DNA of 12,339 nucleotides from QNZT01 sp964573205 (GTDB lineage: Bacteria; Campylobacterota; Campylobacteria; Campylobacterales; QNZT01), in NCBI GenBank assembly GCA_964573205.1, contig CAZNIT010000040.1:1-12339 (forward strand), read 5' to 3'. The notes below the pieces were generated by a model. That model saw nothing but the letters and a program-made list of their open reading frames with translations. It was not told the origin of the DNA and did not search any database. Position 1 is the stretch's first letter. Each line of letters begins with the position of its first letter. A program made the position numbers and the translations under genes. Shown here piece by piece: positions 7,169 through 12,339 of this stretch.

Positions 7169-7908
7169 GATCTCTCTTCAATAGCCTTTTGAAAAAATTC
7201 ATGAGCTAAAACTATGACATAAAAAACTTGCATAAAGACTCCAAGAACGGGAACCAAAGAGATACCGTAAAGCGTTGCGGTAGTTCCTCTAAAGAGCGCT
7301 TTATACTTTTTCGTGATCTTTTTAAACTCCTCTTTGCTCACAATGTTCGAACCGACATCCAGAATCATGAAGTTATGAAAAAGATAGTAAAACGGTATAT
7401 TTATAGCTATGAAGTTAAGAGCAGGTATGAACATGAAAATAAGCGCTACAAAACCTAGAGCGATAAATACGGCGATAATTTTTATAAAGTAGGGAACGGT
7501 AGCCGCAAATGTGAAGTCTTCATTTGTAAAACGAAAATCGCGATAGTGTTTTTTTTGTATGATTTTCACGATCATAGGGGTAAAAAAACCGATAACGATT
7601 CCCGCTATCACCACAGAGAGCAAAACTACCACGATGATCCCGAACAGATAGAAAAATATCGTAAAAAGCCATTTGAAAAAGGAGAATGTCAAGACATATG
7701 TAAGCCACGGATGTTCATCGGGATCTAAAAACGGAACTCTTCCGGCATCCAACGCCGCTTGAGCTTGAGAAAGCAGATCGCCCCCGAAACCGAAATAGGC
7801 ATATGCGAACAACACGGCGATTACGATAAAAGGCAAAAGCGACAAACCTAAAAAAATCGGCGATTTGAAATCCGCCAAAGATTTTTTCATGATATCGGCT
7901 ATATTCAT
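7165..7908 (-). CDS. EI24/CysZ-like integral membrane protein
   Basis: A 247-residue polytopic inner-membrane protein. Hydrophobic segments lie at about 16-43, 70-92, 93-116, 139-160, 161-182 and 211-238, giving roughly four to six membrane passes with a short charged stretch at 117-132 and a soluble loop at 187-210. The overall pattern, including the HNFMILDVG segment (178-186) after the central membrane pair, fits the EI24/CysZ family. CysZ imports sulfate in E. coli, but most members outside enterobacteria have no tested function and no cysteine genes are nearby, so no transport role is claimed. An AGAGG ribosome site lies about 5 bases before the ATG. The gene overlaps dut upstream and the lytic transglycosylase downstream by ATGA, so the three are translationally linked. 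Confidence 0.72.
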   Translation of the reverse strand: MNIADIMKKSLADFKSPIFLGLSLLPFIVIAVLFAYAYFGFGGDLLSQAQAALDAGRVPFLDPDEHPWLTYVLTFSFFKWLFTIFFYLFGIIVVVLLSVVIAGIVIGFFTPMIVKIIQKKHYRDFRFTNEDFTFAATVPYFIKIIAVFIALGFVALIFMFIPALNFIAINIPFYYLFHNFMILDVGSNIVSKEEFKKITKKYKALFRGTTATLYGISLVPVLGVFMQVFYVIVLAHEFFQKAIEERS

Positions 7909-8600
7909 TTTGCCTCTTTGTATTCGCTATTTAGCGCGTTATATAGAGCGTCTATTCCCATAGGAGAGCTTTCAAGCAGCTCTCTTAGAACTATGTTGTC
8001 CTCTTTTCCGTTCCAAACTTTTTTGTATGTACCCTCTTTGTAGCCGTTGTCTTGGCGAAATTTGTTCAAGACATTTTTGGCTACATAGTACTTATAAAGC
8101 GTCTGCATGTCCAATCCGCACTGCAAGGAGGTCTCTAAAAAATCGTCGCTTAGTTTATAAAAAGGTTTGTTATCCAGCGCATCTTTCATGAAGTGTTCGA
8201 TGACGCTTACGATCATGAGCGAATCACTCGCGTCGGGAGCCACCGGTTCAAGACAAAATTCATTGTAAAATTGCGACTCGACTATCTCGTTTACGATATC
8301 GTCGATAGTTCCCAGATTTTCGTTTTTGTAGTACTCAAGCCCCAAGCTCATGACAAAATGCCATATATCGACTAGCTCGATCGTGATGTTGTCCCAGTCG
8401 GGGGCGATATTTATATCTTTCCAGTGTTTCCAGTTGAAACTGTCGATAAGCTCCGCGCACTCCATATAGATGCATCTTCTCCAGTTGATGATGCGGCCGT
8501 GTTTGTTATAGCCCTTTTCCCAATCTTTTCCGTTTGTTTCGTCGTTTAGCTTCTGCTGTAAAACGAACATCTCTTTTAGCATCTCTTTTGGCGTCATCAT
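7905..8600 (-). CDS. dut: Dimeric dUTPase (all-alpha NTP pyrophosphohydrolase type)
   Basis: A 231-residue enzyme that hydrolyses dUTP (and dUDP in this class) to dUMP, keeping uracil out of DNA and supplying thymidylate synthesis. It belongs to the all-alpha dimeric family found in Campylobacter, not the trimeric beta type. The magnesium-binding motifs are visible as E47-x2-E50 (ECAELIDSFNWKHWK) and E75-x2-D78 (ELVDIWHF). The family's C-terminal block is FRQDNGYKEGTYKKVW (181-196). Length fits the roughly 230-residue norm. Two adjacent ATG codons (8600 and 8597) can serve as start; GGGAGTAGG lies just upstream. Only one base separates it from the stop of the upstream small gene, and it overlaps the EI24-like gene by 4 bases. 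Confidence 0.92.
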   Translation of the reverse strand: MMTPKEMLKEMFVLQQKLNDETNGKDWEKGYNKHGRIINWRRCIYMECAELIDSFNWKHWKDINIAPDWDNITIELVDIWHFVMSLGLEYYKNENLGTIDDIVNEIVESQFYNEFCLEPVAPDASDSLMIVSVIEHFMKDALDNKPFYKLSDDFLETSLQCGLDMQTLYKYYVAKNVLNKFRQDNGYKEGTYKKVWNGKEDNIVLRELLESSPMGIDALYNALNSEYKEAK

Positions 8601-8601
8601 C

Positions 8602-8826
8602 CTACTCCCGATCCGTCTTGTTCATGCCGCACCCCGCGACATACTCTTTGTTTTTTATCTCGTTTAGCGCGGCTTTTGTCTTTACCAACACTCTTTTCGT
8701 ATCGGCTATGGGCTCCATGAGCTTGTTCTTCTGCGCCAAAGGGATACTTTGATCGTCAACGATTCGAAGCATCTCTTTTTCAAGATCTTTTAAATACTCG
8801 TCAATACTCTCAAATACTCTATCCAA
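8602..8826 (-). CDS. Small coiled-coil protein, unknown function (TTG start)
   Basis: A 74-residue acidic/basic helical protein. Residues 1-60 are almost all helix-forming with heptad-like hydrophobic spacing, suggesting a helical hairpin or coiled coil. The C-terminus carries GCGMNK (65-70) with a single Cys, Cys66. I do not recognise the family. The start is TTG at 8826: an AAGGATG ribosome site lies 5 bases upstream, the nearby ATG is out of frame and stops after four codons, and the next in-frame ATG (residue 19) would remove the first helix. It is the first gene of the operon, with its own -10 about 20 bases upstream, and ends one base before the dut start. It could be a partner or chaperone of a downstream product, but nothing in the sequence proves that. 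Confidence 0.68.
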   Translation of the reverse strand: MDRVFESIDEYLKDLEKEMLRIVDDQSIPLAQKNKLMEPIADTKRVLVKTKAALNEIKNKEYVAGCGMNKTDRE

Positions 8827-8846
8827 TTTTCATCCTTTATGGTAAT

Positions 8847-8852
8847 ATTATA
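8847..8852 (-). promoter_or_regulatory. -10 box of the dut operon
   Basis: The minus strand reads GCTATAATATTA, with a perfect TATAAT 20 bases before the TTG start. Transcription would begin near 8840, leaving a leader of about 14 bases that holds the AAGGATG ribosome site. No good -35 is seen; the upstream region is an A8/T7 tract (8855-8872) that could bend DNA. It is the third GCTATAAT in the window. Confidence 0.6.
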
Positions 8853-8872
8853 GCAAAAAAAAGAGTTTTTTT

Positions 8873-9802
8873 ATGGTATTTGACGATTTTACGATATTTC
8901 AGCGGCTAAGCGATGCGGAACTTGAAAATCACATAATCACGCCCTCAAGGAAAAAGACCCCGATCAAAGAGCCCAAATCCGCGATGATGTTAAATCCTCT
9001 AAAACTGAAACATTTAAATCGTATGGACGATCTCGATGCGGACATCGTGGTAGTGAACCTCGAAGACGGCATAGCGCAAAAGATGAAAAAAAGAGCGCTC
9101 CTTTTAAGTTGTGTTTTTATATCGCACCTAAAACGAAGCCGATCGAGAATCATCGTCAGGGTAAATCCCATTGACGAGGGAGGAGACGAGGAGATAGCTT
9201 TTTTAAACAAAGTCAAACCGGACTCCGTAAGAGTCGCGAAGATCCGCACACCCGAAGATGTCAAAAGCGTTCTTGAGATTTTGGATGATGATATCATGCT
9301 TCATCTTTCCATCGAGACGAAGGAGTCTTTGCACAACCTCGCCTCTTTGAACATCGACGGCAGAGTCGAATGTGTATCGCTTGGAATTATGGATATGCTA
9401 AACTCTATGGGACTTCCTCAATCTCTGCTTGATCTCTCAAATCCGACTATTTACCACATCTTGGCGCGTTTTTTGATAGAGAGCAAAATAGCGAATATGT
9501 ACCCTATAGGATTTACCTATCAAGAATACAACGATACTAAAACTTTTCGAAAATGGTGCGAGATGGAGCGTAAAATGGGCTACACCGCAAAAAGCTGTCT
9601 AGGGCCCAAGCAGGTAGAGATAGCGAACGAGGTATTTTCCCTCTCGCCAAAGAGCAAAGAGCGCGCTTTATATATAAAAGAGATTTTCGAAAAGATGAGA
9701 TCACAAAATATCACCGGCTTTATGGATGAGAAGTACGGATTTATAGATGAGCCCATTTACAAAGACGCACTCTTAACTTTAGAGAAATTTTCGCTAAAAT
9801 AG
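8873..9802 (+). CDS. HpcH/HpaI aldolase, citrate-lyase beta-like (CitE family)
   Basis: A 309-residue TIM-barrel lyase of the CitE/malyl-CoA lyase type, which breaks or makes carbon-carbon bonds in (acyl-CoA) hydroxyacids with a divalent metal. Visible marks are VVNLEDG (60-66) in place of the usual LDLED, RVN (96-98), the probable metal ligands Glu148 in SIETKE and Asp174 in LGIMDM, and the C-terminal CLGPKQVEIAN (242-252). An N-terminal extension of about 36 residues precedes the normal family start, and the usual RSxLFVPG there reads KSAMMLNP. No citF, citD or citX is nearby, so it is not part of a citrate lyase complex. A citramalyl-CoA or malyl-CoA type activity is possible but unproven. 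No clear ribosome site precedes the ATG, only GAG followed by seven T. It lies 27 bases upstream of ribH. Confidence 0.78.
   Translation: MVFDDFTIFQRLSDAELENHIITPSRKKTPIKEPKSAMMLNPLKLKHLNRMDDLDADIVVVNLEDGIAQKMKKRALLLSCVFISHLKRSRSRIIVRVNPIDEGGDEEIAFLNKVKPDSVRVAKIRTPEDVKSVLEILDDDIMLHLSIETKESLHNLASLNIDGRVECVSLGIMDMLNSMGLPQSLLDLSNPTIYHILARFLIESKIANMYPIGFTYQEYNDTKTFRKWCEMERKMGYTAKSCLGPKQVEIANEVFSLSPKSKERALYIKEIFEKMRSQNITGFMDEKYGFIDEPIYKDALLTLEKFSLK
9795..9800 (+). promoter_or_regulatory. Possible -10 box for ribH-nusB-pyrF
   Basis: TAAAAT overlaps the stop codon of the lyase gene, 29 bases before the ribH ATG, with only a poor -35 (CTTAAC, 9772-9777). It could give the riboflavin/NusB unit its own start, with an AAGGAA ribosome site (9820-9825) in the leader. 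The short gap rules out an FMN riboswitch. Confidence 0.3.
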
Positions 9803-9829
9803 AGCCCATAAAGAGAAACAAGGAAATTC

Positions 9830-10294
9830 ATGAATATTATCGAAGGAAAACTGTCTTTAAACGGTGACGAAAAAGTGGCCGTCATAAATGCGAGATTTAA
9901 CCATATCATCACCGACCGTCTGGTGGAAGGCGCAAGAGACGCTTTCTTGAGACACGGCGGAAAAGATGAAAATCTCGATCTTATTTTGGTGCCGGGAGCG
10001 TTCGAACTGCCGTTTGCGCTTGATAGAGCGCTAAAAAGCGATAAATACGACGCCATATGCTGCGTAGGAGCCGTCATAAGAGGAGGCACGCCTCACTTTG
10101 ACTATGTCTCCGCCGAAGCGACCAAAGGAATAGCCAATGTCACGCTGAAGTACGACAAACCGGTAACTTTCGGAGTACTAACCACCGACAACATAGAACA
10201 AGCCATAGAGAGAGCGGGCTCAAAAGCCGGAAACAAAGGCTTTGAAGCTATGACCGGACTCATAGAGCTTTTGAGTCTTTATAAAAACTTCTAA
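9830..10294 (+). CDS. ribH: 6,7-dimethyl-8-ribityllumazine synthase
   Basis: A 154-residue enzyme that condenses 5-amino-6-ribitylamino-uracil with dihydroxybutanone phosphate to form the riboflavin precursor lumazine; the family assembles into pentamers or 60-mer shells in the cytosol. All signatures are present: Phe23 in NARFN (20-24), VPGAFELP (54-61), the GAVIRGGTPHFDYV block (80-93) with the catalytic His89, TTDN (118-121), and Arg128 in RAGSKAGNKG. The length is standard. The ribosome site AAGGAA sits 4-5 bases before the ATG. The next gene, nusB, starts 9 bases after the stop, an arrangement typical of Campylobacterota. Confidence 0.97.
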   Translation: MNIIEGKLSLNGDEKVAVINARFNHIITDRLVEGARDAFLRHGGKDENLDLILVPGAFELPFALDRALKSDKYDAICCVGAVIRGGTPHFDYVSAEATKGIANVTLKYDKPVTFGVLTTDNIEQAIERAGSKAGNKGFEAMTGLIELLSLYKNF

Positions 10295-10303
10295 AGAGAG
10301 ACG

Positions 10304-10705
10304 ATGGCGACAAGACACCAATCAAGAGAGAGTATCATCTCTCTTCTTTACGCAAAAGATATCGGAAACGACAACATAGAAAAGTTTATCAACGAAATTT
10401 TTGAAGACAAAAAGATCAGAAACAAACAAAAAGAGTTCGCACTTTCACTCTTTGAAGGCATAACCCAAAACCTCGAATCAATCGACGACGAAATCAACAA
10501 ACATTTAAAAGAGTACAAAATCCACCAGCTCGGACATATAGAAAGAGCCATACTGAGACTCGGAACCTATGAGATCATAAAAACGGATCTTGACAATGCC
10601 GTGATCATAAACGAAGCGATAGAACTCTCGAAAGATCTTGCGGGTGAAAGTGCGCCGAAATTTGTAAACGGTGTGCTGGACGCCGTCTCAAAAGAGAACT
10701 CATGA
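10304..10705 (+). CDS. nusB: Transcription antitermination factor NusB
   Basis: A 133-residue all-helical RNA-binding protein that joins NusE (ribosomal S10) on boxA RNA to make rRNA operons resistant to termination. The N-terminus MATRHQSRESIISLLYA carries the Arg-rich boxA-binding helix. The core ERAILRLGTYEI (84-95) and the C-terminal INEAIELSKDLAGE...KFVNGVLDA are family signatures. The length is normal. The ribosome site is only AGAGAG, 3 bases before the ATG. The stop overlaps the pyrF start by 4 bases (ATGA), so the two are coupled. The pairing with ribH is conserved in many bacteria. Confidence 0.96.
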   Translation: MATRHQSRESIISLLYAKDIGNDNIEKFINEIFEDKKIRNKQKEFALSLFEGITQNLESIDDEINKHLKEYKIHQLGHIERAILRLGTYEIIKTDLDNAVIINEAIELSKDLAGESAPKFVNGVLDAVSKENS

Positions 10706-11385
10706 AGCTTTGCGTCGCACTTGATCTTCCTACGATGAGAGAGAATATCTCTCTTTGTAAAAGTCTGAAAGCTTATGATATTTGGCTGAAAGTCGGCTTT
10801 AGAAGCTACATAAGAGACGCTAAAGAGCTTCTTGAAGAGATAAAAGAGATCAATCCTAATTTTAAAATATTTCTAGATCTCAAACTTTACGACATTCCAA
10901 ATACTATGGCCGACGCCGCACAGGAGATAGCGAAACTGGATATAGATATGTTCAATATCCACGCTAGTAGCGGAAAAGAGGCTATGCAAAGTGTTATGAA
11001 ACGACTTGCCGACACTCCTAAAAGACCTCTGGTTTTGGCGGTAACCGCGCTTACGAGTTTTGAGAACGAAGAGTTTTTCAAAATATACGGCGAAGACATA
11101 GAGACAAAAGCTCTTTTCTTTGCGAAAGAAGCCTATGAAAGCGGTCTGGACGGGGTGGTATGCTCCGCTTTTGAGAGCAAAATGATAAAAGAGAATACAA
11201 GTGGCGATTTTTTAACTCTGACTCCGGGTATTCGACCTTTCGGCGAAGAAGCGGGAGATCAAAAAAGAGTCGCCGATATAAGTACCGCACAAAAGGAGAA
11301 GATAGACTTTATAGTCGTAGGCCGCCCCATCTACAAAGCGACTGATCCCTCAAGCGTGGCGGAAAAGATTTTAAGCAAGTTATAA
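10702..11385 (+). CDS. pyrF: Orotidine 5'-phosphate decarboxylase
   Basis: A 227-residue TIM-barrel enzyme that decarboxylates OMP to UMP, the last step of de novo pyrimidine synthesis. Visible are Asp8 in VALDLP, Lys30, the catalytic set Asp59-Lys61-Asp64 in FLDLKLYDIPNT (57-68), the phosphate-binding PGIRP (175-179), and VGRPIYKA (206-213) with Arg208. The length is normal for the bacterial group. It is the last gene of the ribH-nusB-pyrF unit and is coupled to nusB by a 4-base overlap. Only 34 bases separate its stop from tRNA-Ser, and no terminator hairpin is visible between them, so read-through into the tRNA is possible. Confidence 0.96.
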   Translation: MKLCVALDLPTMRENISLCKSLKAYDIWLKVGFRSYIRDAKELLEEIKEINPNFKIFLDLKLYDIPNTMADAAQEIAKLDIDMFNIHASSGKEAMQSVMKRLADTPKRPLVLAVTALTSFENEEFFKIYGEDIETKALFFAKEAYESGLDGVVCSAFESKMIKENTSGDFLTLTPGIRPFGEEAGDQKRVADISTAQKEKIDFIVVGRPIYKATDPSSVAEKILSKL

Positions 11386-11397
11386 ACTTCAAATAGC

Positions 11398-11403
11398 TAT
11401 AAT
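11398..11403 (+). promoter_or_regulatory. -10 box of the tRNA-Ser gene
   Basis: TATAAT in the context TAGCTATAATTTCG, 22 bases before the first base of the tRNA, with transcription predicted near 11410. The same 14 bases form the ciaB -10 region on the other strand. No clear -35 is present. Confidence 0.55.
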
Positions 11404-11419
11404 TTCGCTCATTTCAAAT

Positions 11420-11510
11420 GGACAGGTGGGTGAGCTGGCTGAAACCACATCCCTGCTAAGGATGCGTACTGGCAACGGTACCGAGGGTTCGAATCCCTCC
11501 CTGTCCGCCA
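11420..11510 (+). tRNA. tRNA-Ser(GCU)
   Basis: A 91-base tRNA that decodes AGC and AGU. The acceptor stem is GGACAGG (11420-11426) with CCTGTCC (11500-11506), followed by G and an encoded CCA (11508-11510). The anticodon stem CATCC/GGATG (11448-11452 and 11460-11464) encloses the loop CTGCTAA, with anticodon GCT at 11455-11457. A long variable arm with GTAC/GTAC pairing marks a class II (Ser) tRNA. The T stem is GAGGG/CCCTC around TTCGAAT. The gene is intact. Confidence 0.97.
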
Positions 11511-11511
11511 C

Positions 11512-11595
11512 TGTATTTCTATATCTACACCGGTGGCAAGGTTTCAACCTTGCAGATTGCAAAATAACATATAACATACCGCACTAAAGTAAGGT
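11512..11595. repeat. Copy A of a palindromic interspersed repeat
   Basis: The first 43 bases (11512-11554) match 12126-12168 at 40 of 43 positions, and a second block (11576-11595) matches 12173-12192 closely; 21 extra bases separate the blocks here against 4 in copy B. It contains a perfect palindrome, GCAAGGTTTCAACCTTGC (11536-11553), able to form a 7-bp hairpin with a TTCA loop, and a decayed second one (ACCGCACT...AGTAAGGT, 11578-11595). One frame reads LYFYIYTGGKVSTLQ before a stop. It begins one base after the tRNA CCA, and the hairpin has no T-run, so it is not a normal intrinsic terminator. The AT-rich rest up to the ComEA-like gene (11596-11754) shows no gene. Confidence 0.75.
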
Positions 11596-11754
11596 TTTCT
11601 CGCACTAAGTTTCAACTCATTTGCCGACAGTAACATCAAAATATTAAACAAAAGTCTATATAAATATAAATTTTTCCTCCTAAACTTAAAAGTCTAAAAA
11701 TATTTACATATCTTCCGATTTAGCTCATGCAATCAGATAAAAAGGAGAAAAAAC

Positions 11755-11991
11755 ATGAAAAAAAGTATATTTTTACTATTGGCAACGGCACTTACGCTTT
11801 TTGCTTTGGATATCAACACGGCGACTAAAGCCGAATTGGTCAAGGTTAAAGGTATAGGTGAAAAAAAAGCCGAGAGAATCATCTCTTATAGAGAAGAGCA
11901 CGGAGAGTTTAAAAGTATCGACGAGTTAAAAAATGTAAAAGGTATCGGTGAAAAGATCGTTGCGGTAATAAAAAGCGAATTACAAAAATAG
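11755..11991 (+). CDS. Small secreted ComEA-like helix-hairpin-helix protein
   Basis: A 78-residue protein with a signal peptide (Lys2-Lys3, hydrophobic 5-17, cleavage probably after Ala17) followed directly by a ComEA-type DNA-binding module. The mature start DINTATKAELVKVKGIGEKK holds the first helix-hairpin-helix (GIGEKKA at 33-39), and NVKGIGEKIVAVI (60-72) the second. Such proteins bind double-stranded DNA without sequence preference in the periplasm during natural transformation. There is no membrane anchor beyond the signal, so it is the minimal soluble form. The ribosome site AAGGAG (11742-11747) lies 7 bases before the ATG. It is a lone gene, followed by a strong hairpin and flanked on both sides by the repeat copies; no other competence gene is in the window. 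Confidence 0.88.
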   Translation: MKKSIFLLLATALTLFALDINTATKAELVKVKGIGEKKAERIISYREEHGEFKSIDELKNVKGIGEKIVAVIKSELQK

Positions 11992-12009
11992 TATCTATAC
12001 TACAAAATT

Positions 12010-12041
12010 GCGACGATACATGTTTTTGGTATCGTCGCTTT
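12010..12041 (+). terminator. Intrinsic terminator after the ComEA-like gene
   Basis: A perfect 10-bp stem, GCGACGATAC (12010-12019) with GTATCGTCGC (12029-12038), closes a 9-base loop and is followed by TTT, 18 bases after the stop codon. The stem is strong but the T tail is short. Confidence 0.65.
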
Positions 12042-12125
12042 ACAATGTCTGCAAATTTATGCAGTGGACTGAGCACTATTTACTAAATACAAAATCGGTT
12101 ATTAACATCTCGCCGAAGGCAAGCT

Positions 12126-12192
12126 TGTATTTCTATATCAACGCCGGAGGCAAGGTTTCAACCTTGCATGATATACCGCACTGAAGTACGGT
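12126..12192. repeat. Copy B of the palindromic interspersed repeat
   Basis: This carries the same 43-base block as copy A with three substitutions, the same perfect palindrome (12150-12167), and a better-preserved second palindrome, ACCGCACT-GA-AGTACGGT (12175-12192, one mismatch). One frame reads YFYINAGGKVSTLHDIPH before a stop. After a frame shift the bases beyond it (from 12184) read EVRSPDVFKSF, ending near 12216. The motif CGCCGGAGGCAAGGTT (12142-12157) has a partial extra copy just upstream, CGCCGAAGGCAAGCTT (12111-12126). It lies in the gap between the ComEA-like gene and the convergent gene at the right edge. The rest of 12042-12125 shows only a weak CTGCA/TGCAG hairpin (12049-12064). 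Confidence 0.75.
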
Positions 12193-12214
12193 CTCCGGAT
12201 GTCTTTAAATCTTT

Positions 12215-12339
12215 TTATAATTTAATGCTGTTTTTTTTGATCTCTCTATAGAGTAATTCATCCATATTTTGGTGAAATTGTACCAGGTCTATGCGTAAAT
12301 CGTATCCTCTGCGTATGAGGAAAGCTAAAAATTTTGCTT
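12215..12339 (-). CDS. 3' end of an unidentified gene (partial)
   Basis: An open minus-strand frame enters from the right edge and gives 40 residues before TAA at 12215-12217: it begins AKFLAFLIRRGYDLRIDLVQ and ends in a charged tail, EIKKNSIKL. The other two minus frames stop early. The pattern KFLxFLxRRGY faintly recalls the last helical repeat of RecX-type proteins, but 40 residues are too few to name a family. It is convergent with the ComEA-like gene, and repeat copy B begins 23 bases past its stop. Confidence 0.45.
   Translation of the reverse strand, partial: AKFLAFLIRRGYDLRIDLVQFHQNMDELLYREIKKNSIKL

Noticed and set aside
8855..8872. A8/T7 tract as a phase-variation switch
   Set aside because: It lies outside a coding frame and tracts of 7-8 A/T are common in such genomes. 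No evidence of length variation is available.
9803..9829. FMN riboswitch before ribH
   Set aside because: Only 27 bases separate the lyase stop and the ribH start, too short for the aptamer.
11389..11577. Minus-strand 62-residue frame containing REGFEPSVPLPVRIL
   Set aside because: It runs antisense through the tRNA-Ser gene and repeat copy A. This is the familiar false protein produced by translating the complement of a tRNA-Ser.
11650..11696. Direct repeat AAAAGTCTA (11650-11658 and 11688-11696) upstream of the ComEA-like gene
   Set aside because: It is nine AT-rich bases in an AT-rich leader, likely by chance, with no promoter placed sensibly relative to it.
11512..12192. CRISPR array or attachment-site (attL/attR) reading of the repeat pair
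   Set aside because: There are only two full copies 600 bases apart with no regular spacers. Copy B contains no part of the tRNA 3' end, and no integrase is present, so neither reading is supported.

Overview
The window looks like chromosome of a free-living member of the Campylobacterota (Epsilonproteobacteria). The evidence is a CiaB-family protein, a dimeric (all-alpha) dUTPase of the Campylobacter type, the block ribH-nusB-pyrF, strong TATAAT -10 boxes with weak -35 boxes, and moderate-to-low GC with AAA/GAA-rich, tightly packed genes. I cannot name the genus.

Layout, left to right. (1) 1-3617: an aldehyde dehydrogenase on the minus strand is divergent from a PfkB-family kinase and an agmatine deiminase, which overlap by 4 bases. 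The 87-bp gap between the divergent units holds a perfect 18-bp palindrome. Its arms form the -35 of a near-consensus promoter for the dehydrogenase, so it is a good operator candidate. (2) 3614-6659: ciaB on the minus strand is divergent from a degenerate-GGDEF/PilZ protein, a likely cyclic-di-GMP receptor. (3) 6656-8826: a minus-strand operon, in transcription order a 74-residue coiled-coil protein (TTG start), dUTPase, an EI24/CysZ-like membrane protein and a small secreted lytic transglycosylase. The last three are joined by ATGA overlaps. (4) 8873-11385: plus-strand genes for a CitE/HpcH-type lyase, lumazine synthase (ribH), NusB and OMP decarboxylase (pyrF). (5) 11420-11510: tRNA-Ser(GCU). 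(6) 11511-12339: a looser region with a small secreted ComEA-like helix-hairpin-helix protein, a clear terminator, two copies of a palindromic repeat, and the 3' end of a minus-strand gene running off the right edge.

Most of the window is housekeeping: riboflavin, pyrimidine and polyamine metabolism, nucleotide sanitation, wall turnover and c-di-GMP signalling. Genes are very compact. All same-strand couplings described use 4-base ATGA overlaps, and both convergent gene pairs overlap by 4 bases at their stop codons. I see no CRISPR array, transposase, prophage or defence system. The items most worth a second look are the zinc-peptidase signature in CiaB, the divergent-promoter palindrome, and the repeat pair around the ComEA-like gene, which carries two palindromes and a decayed peptide-coding frame. 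No gene-free stretch exceeds about 250 bases.
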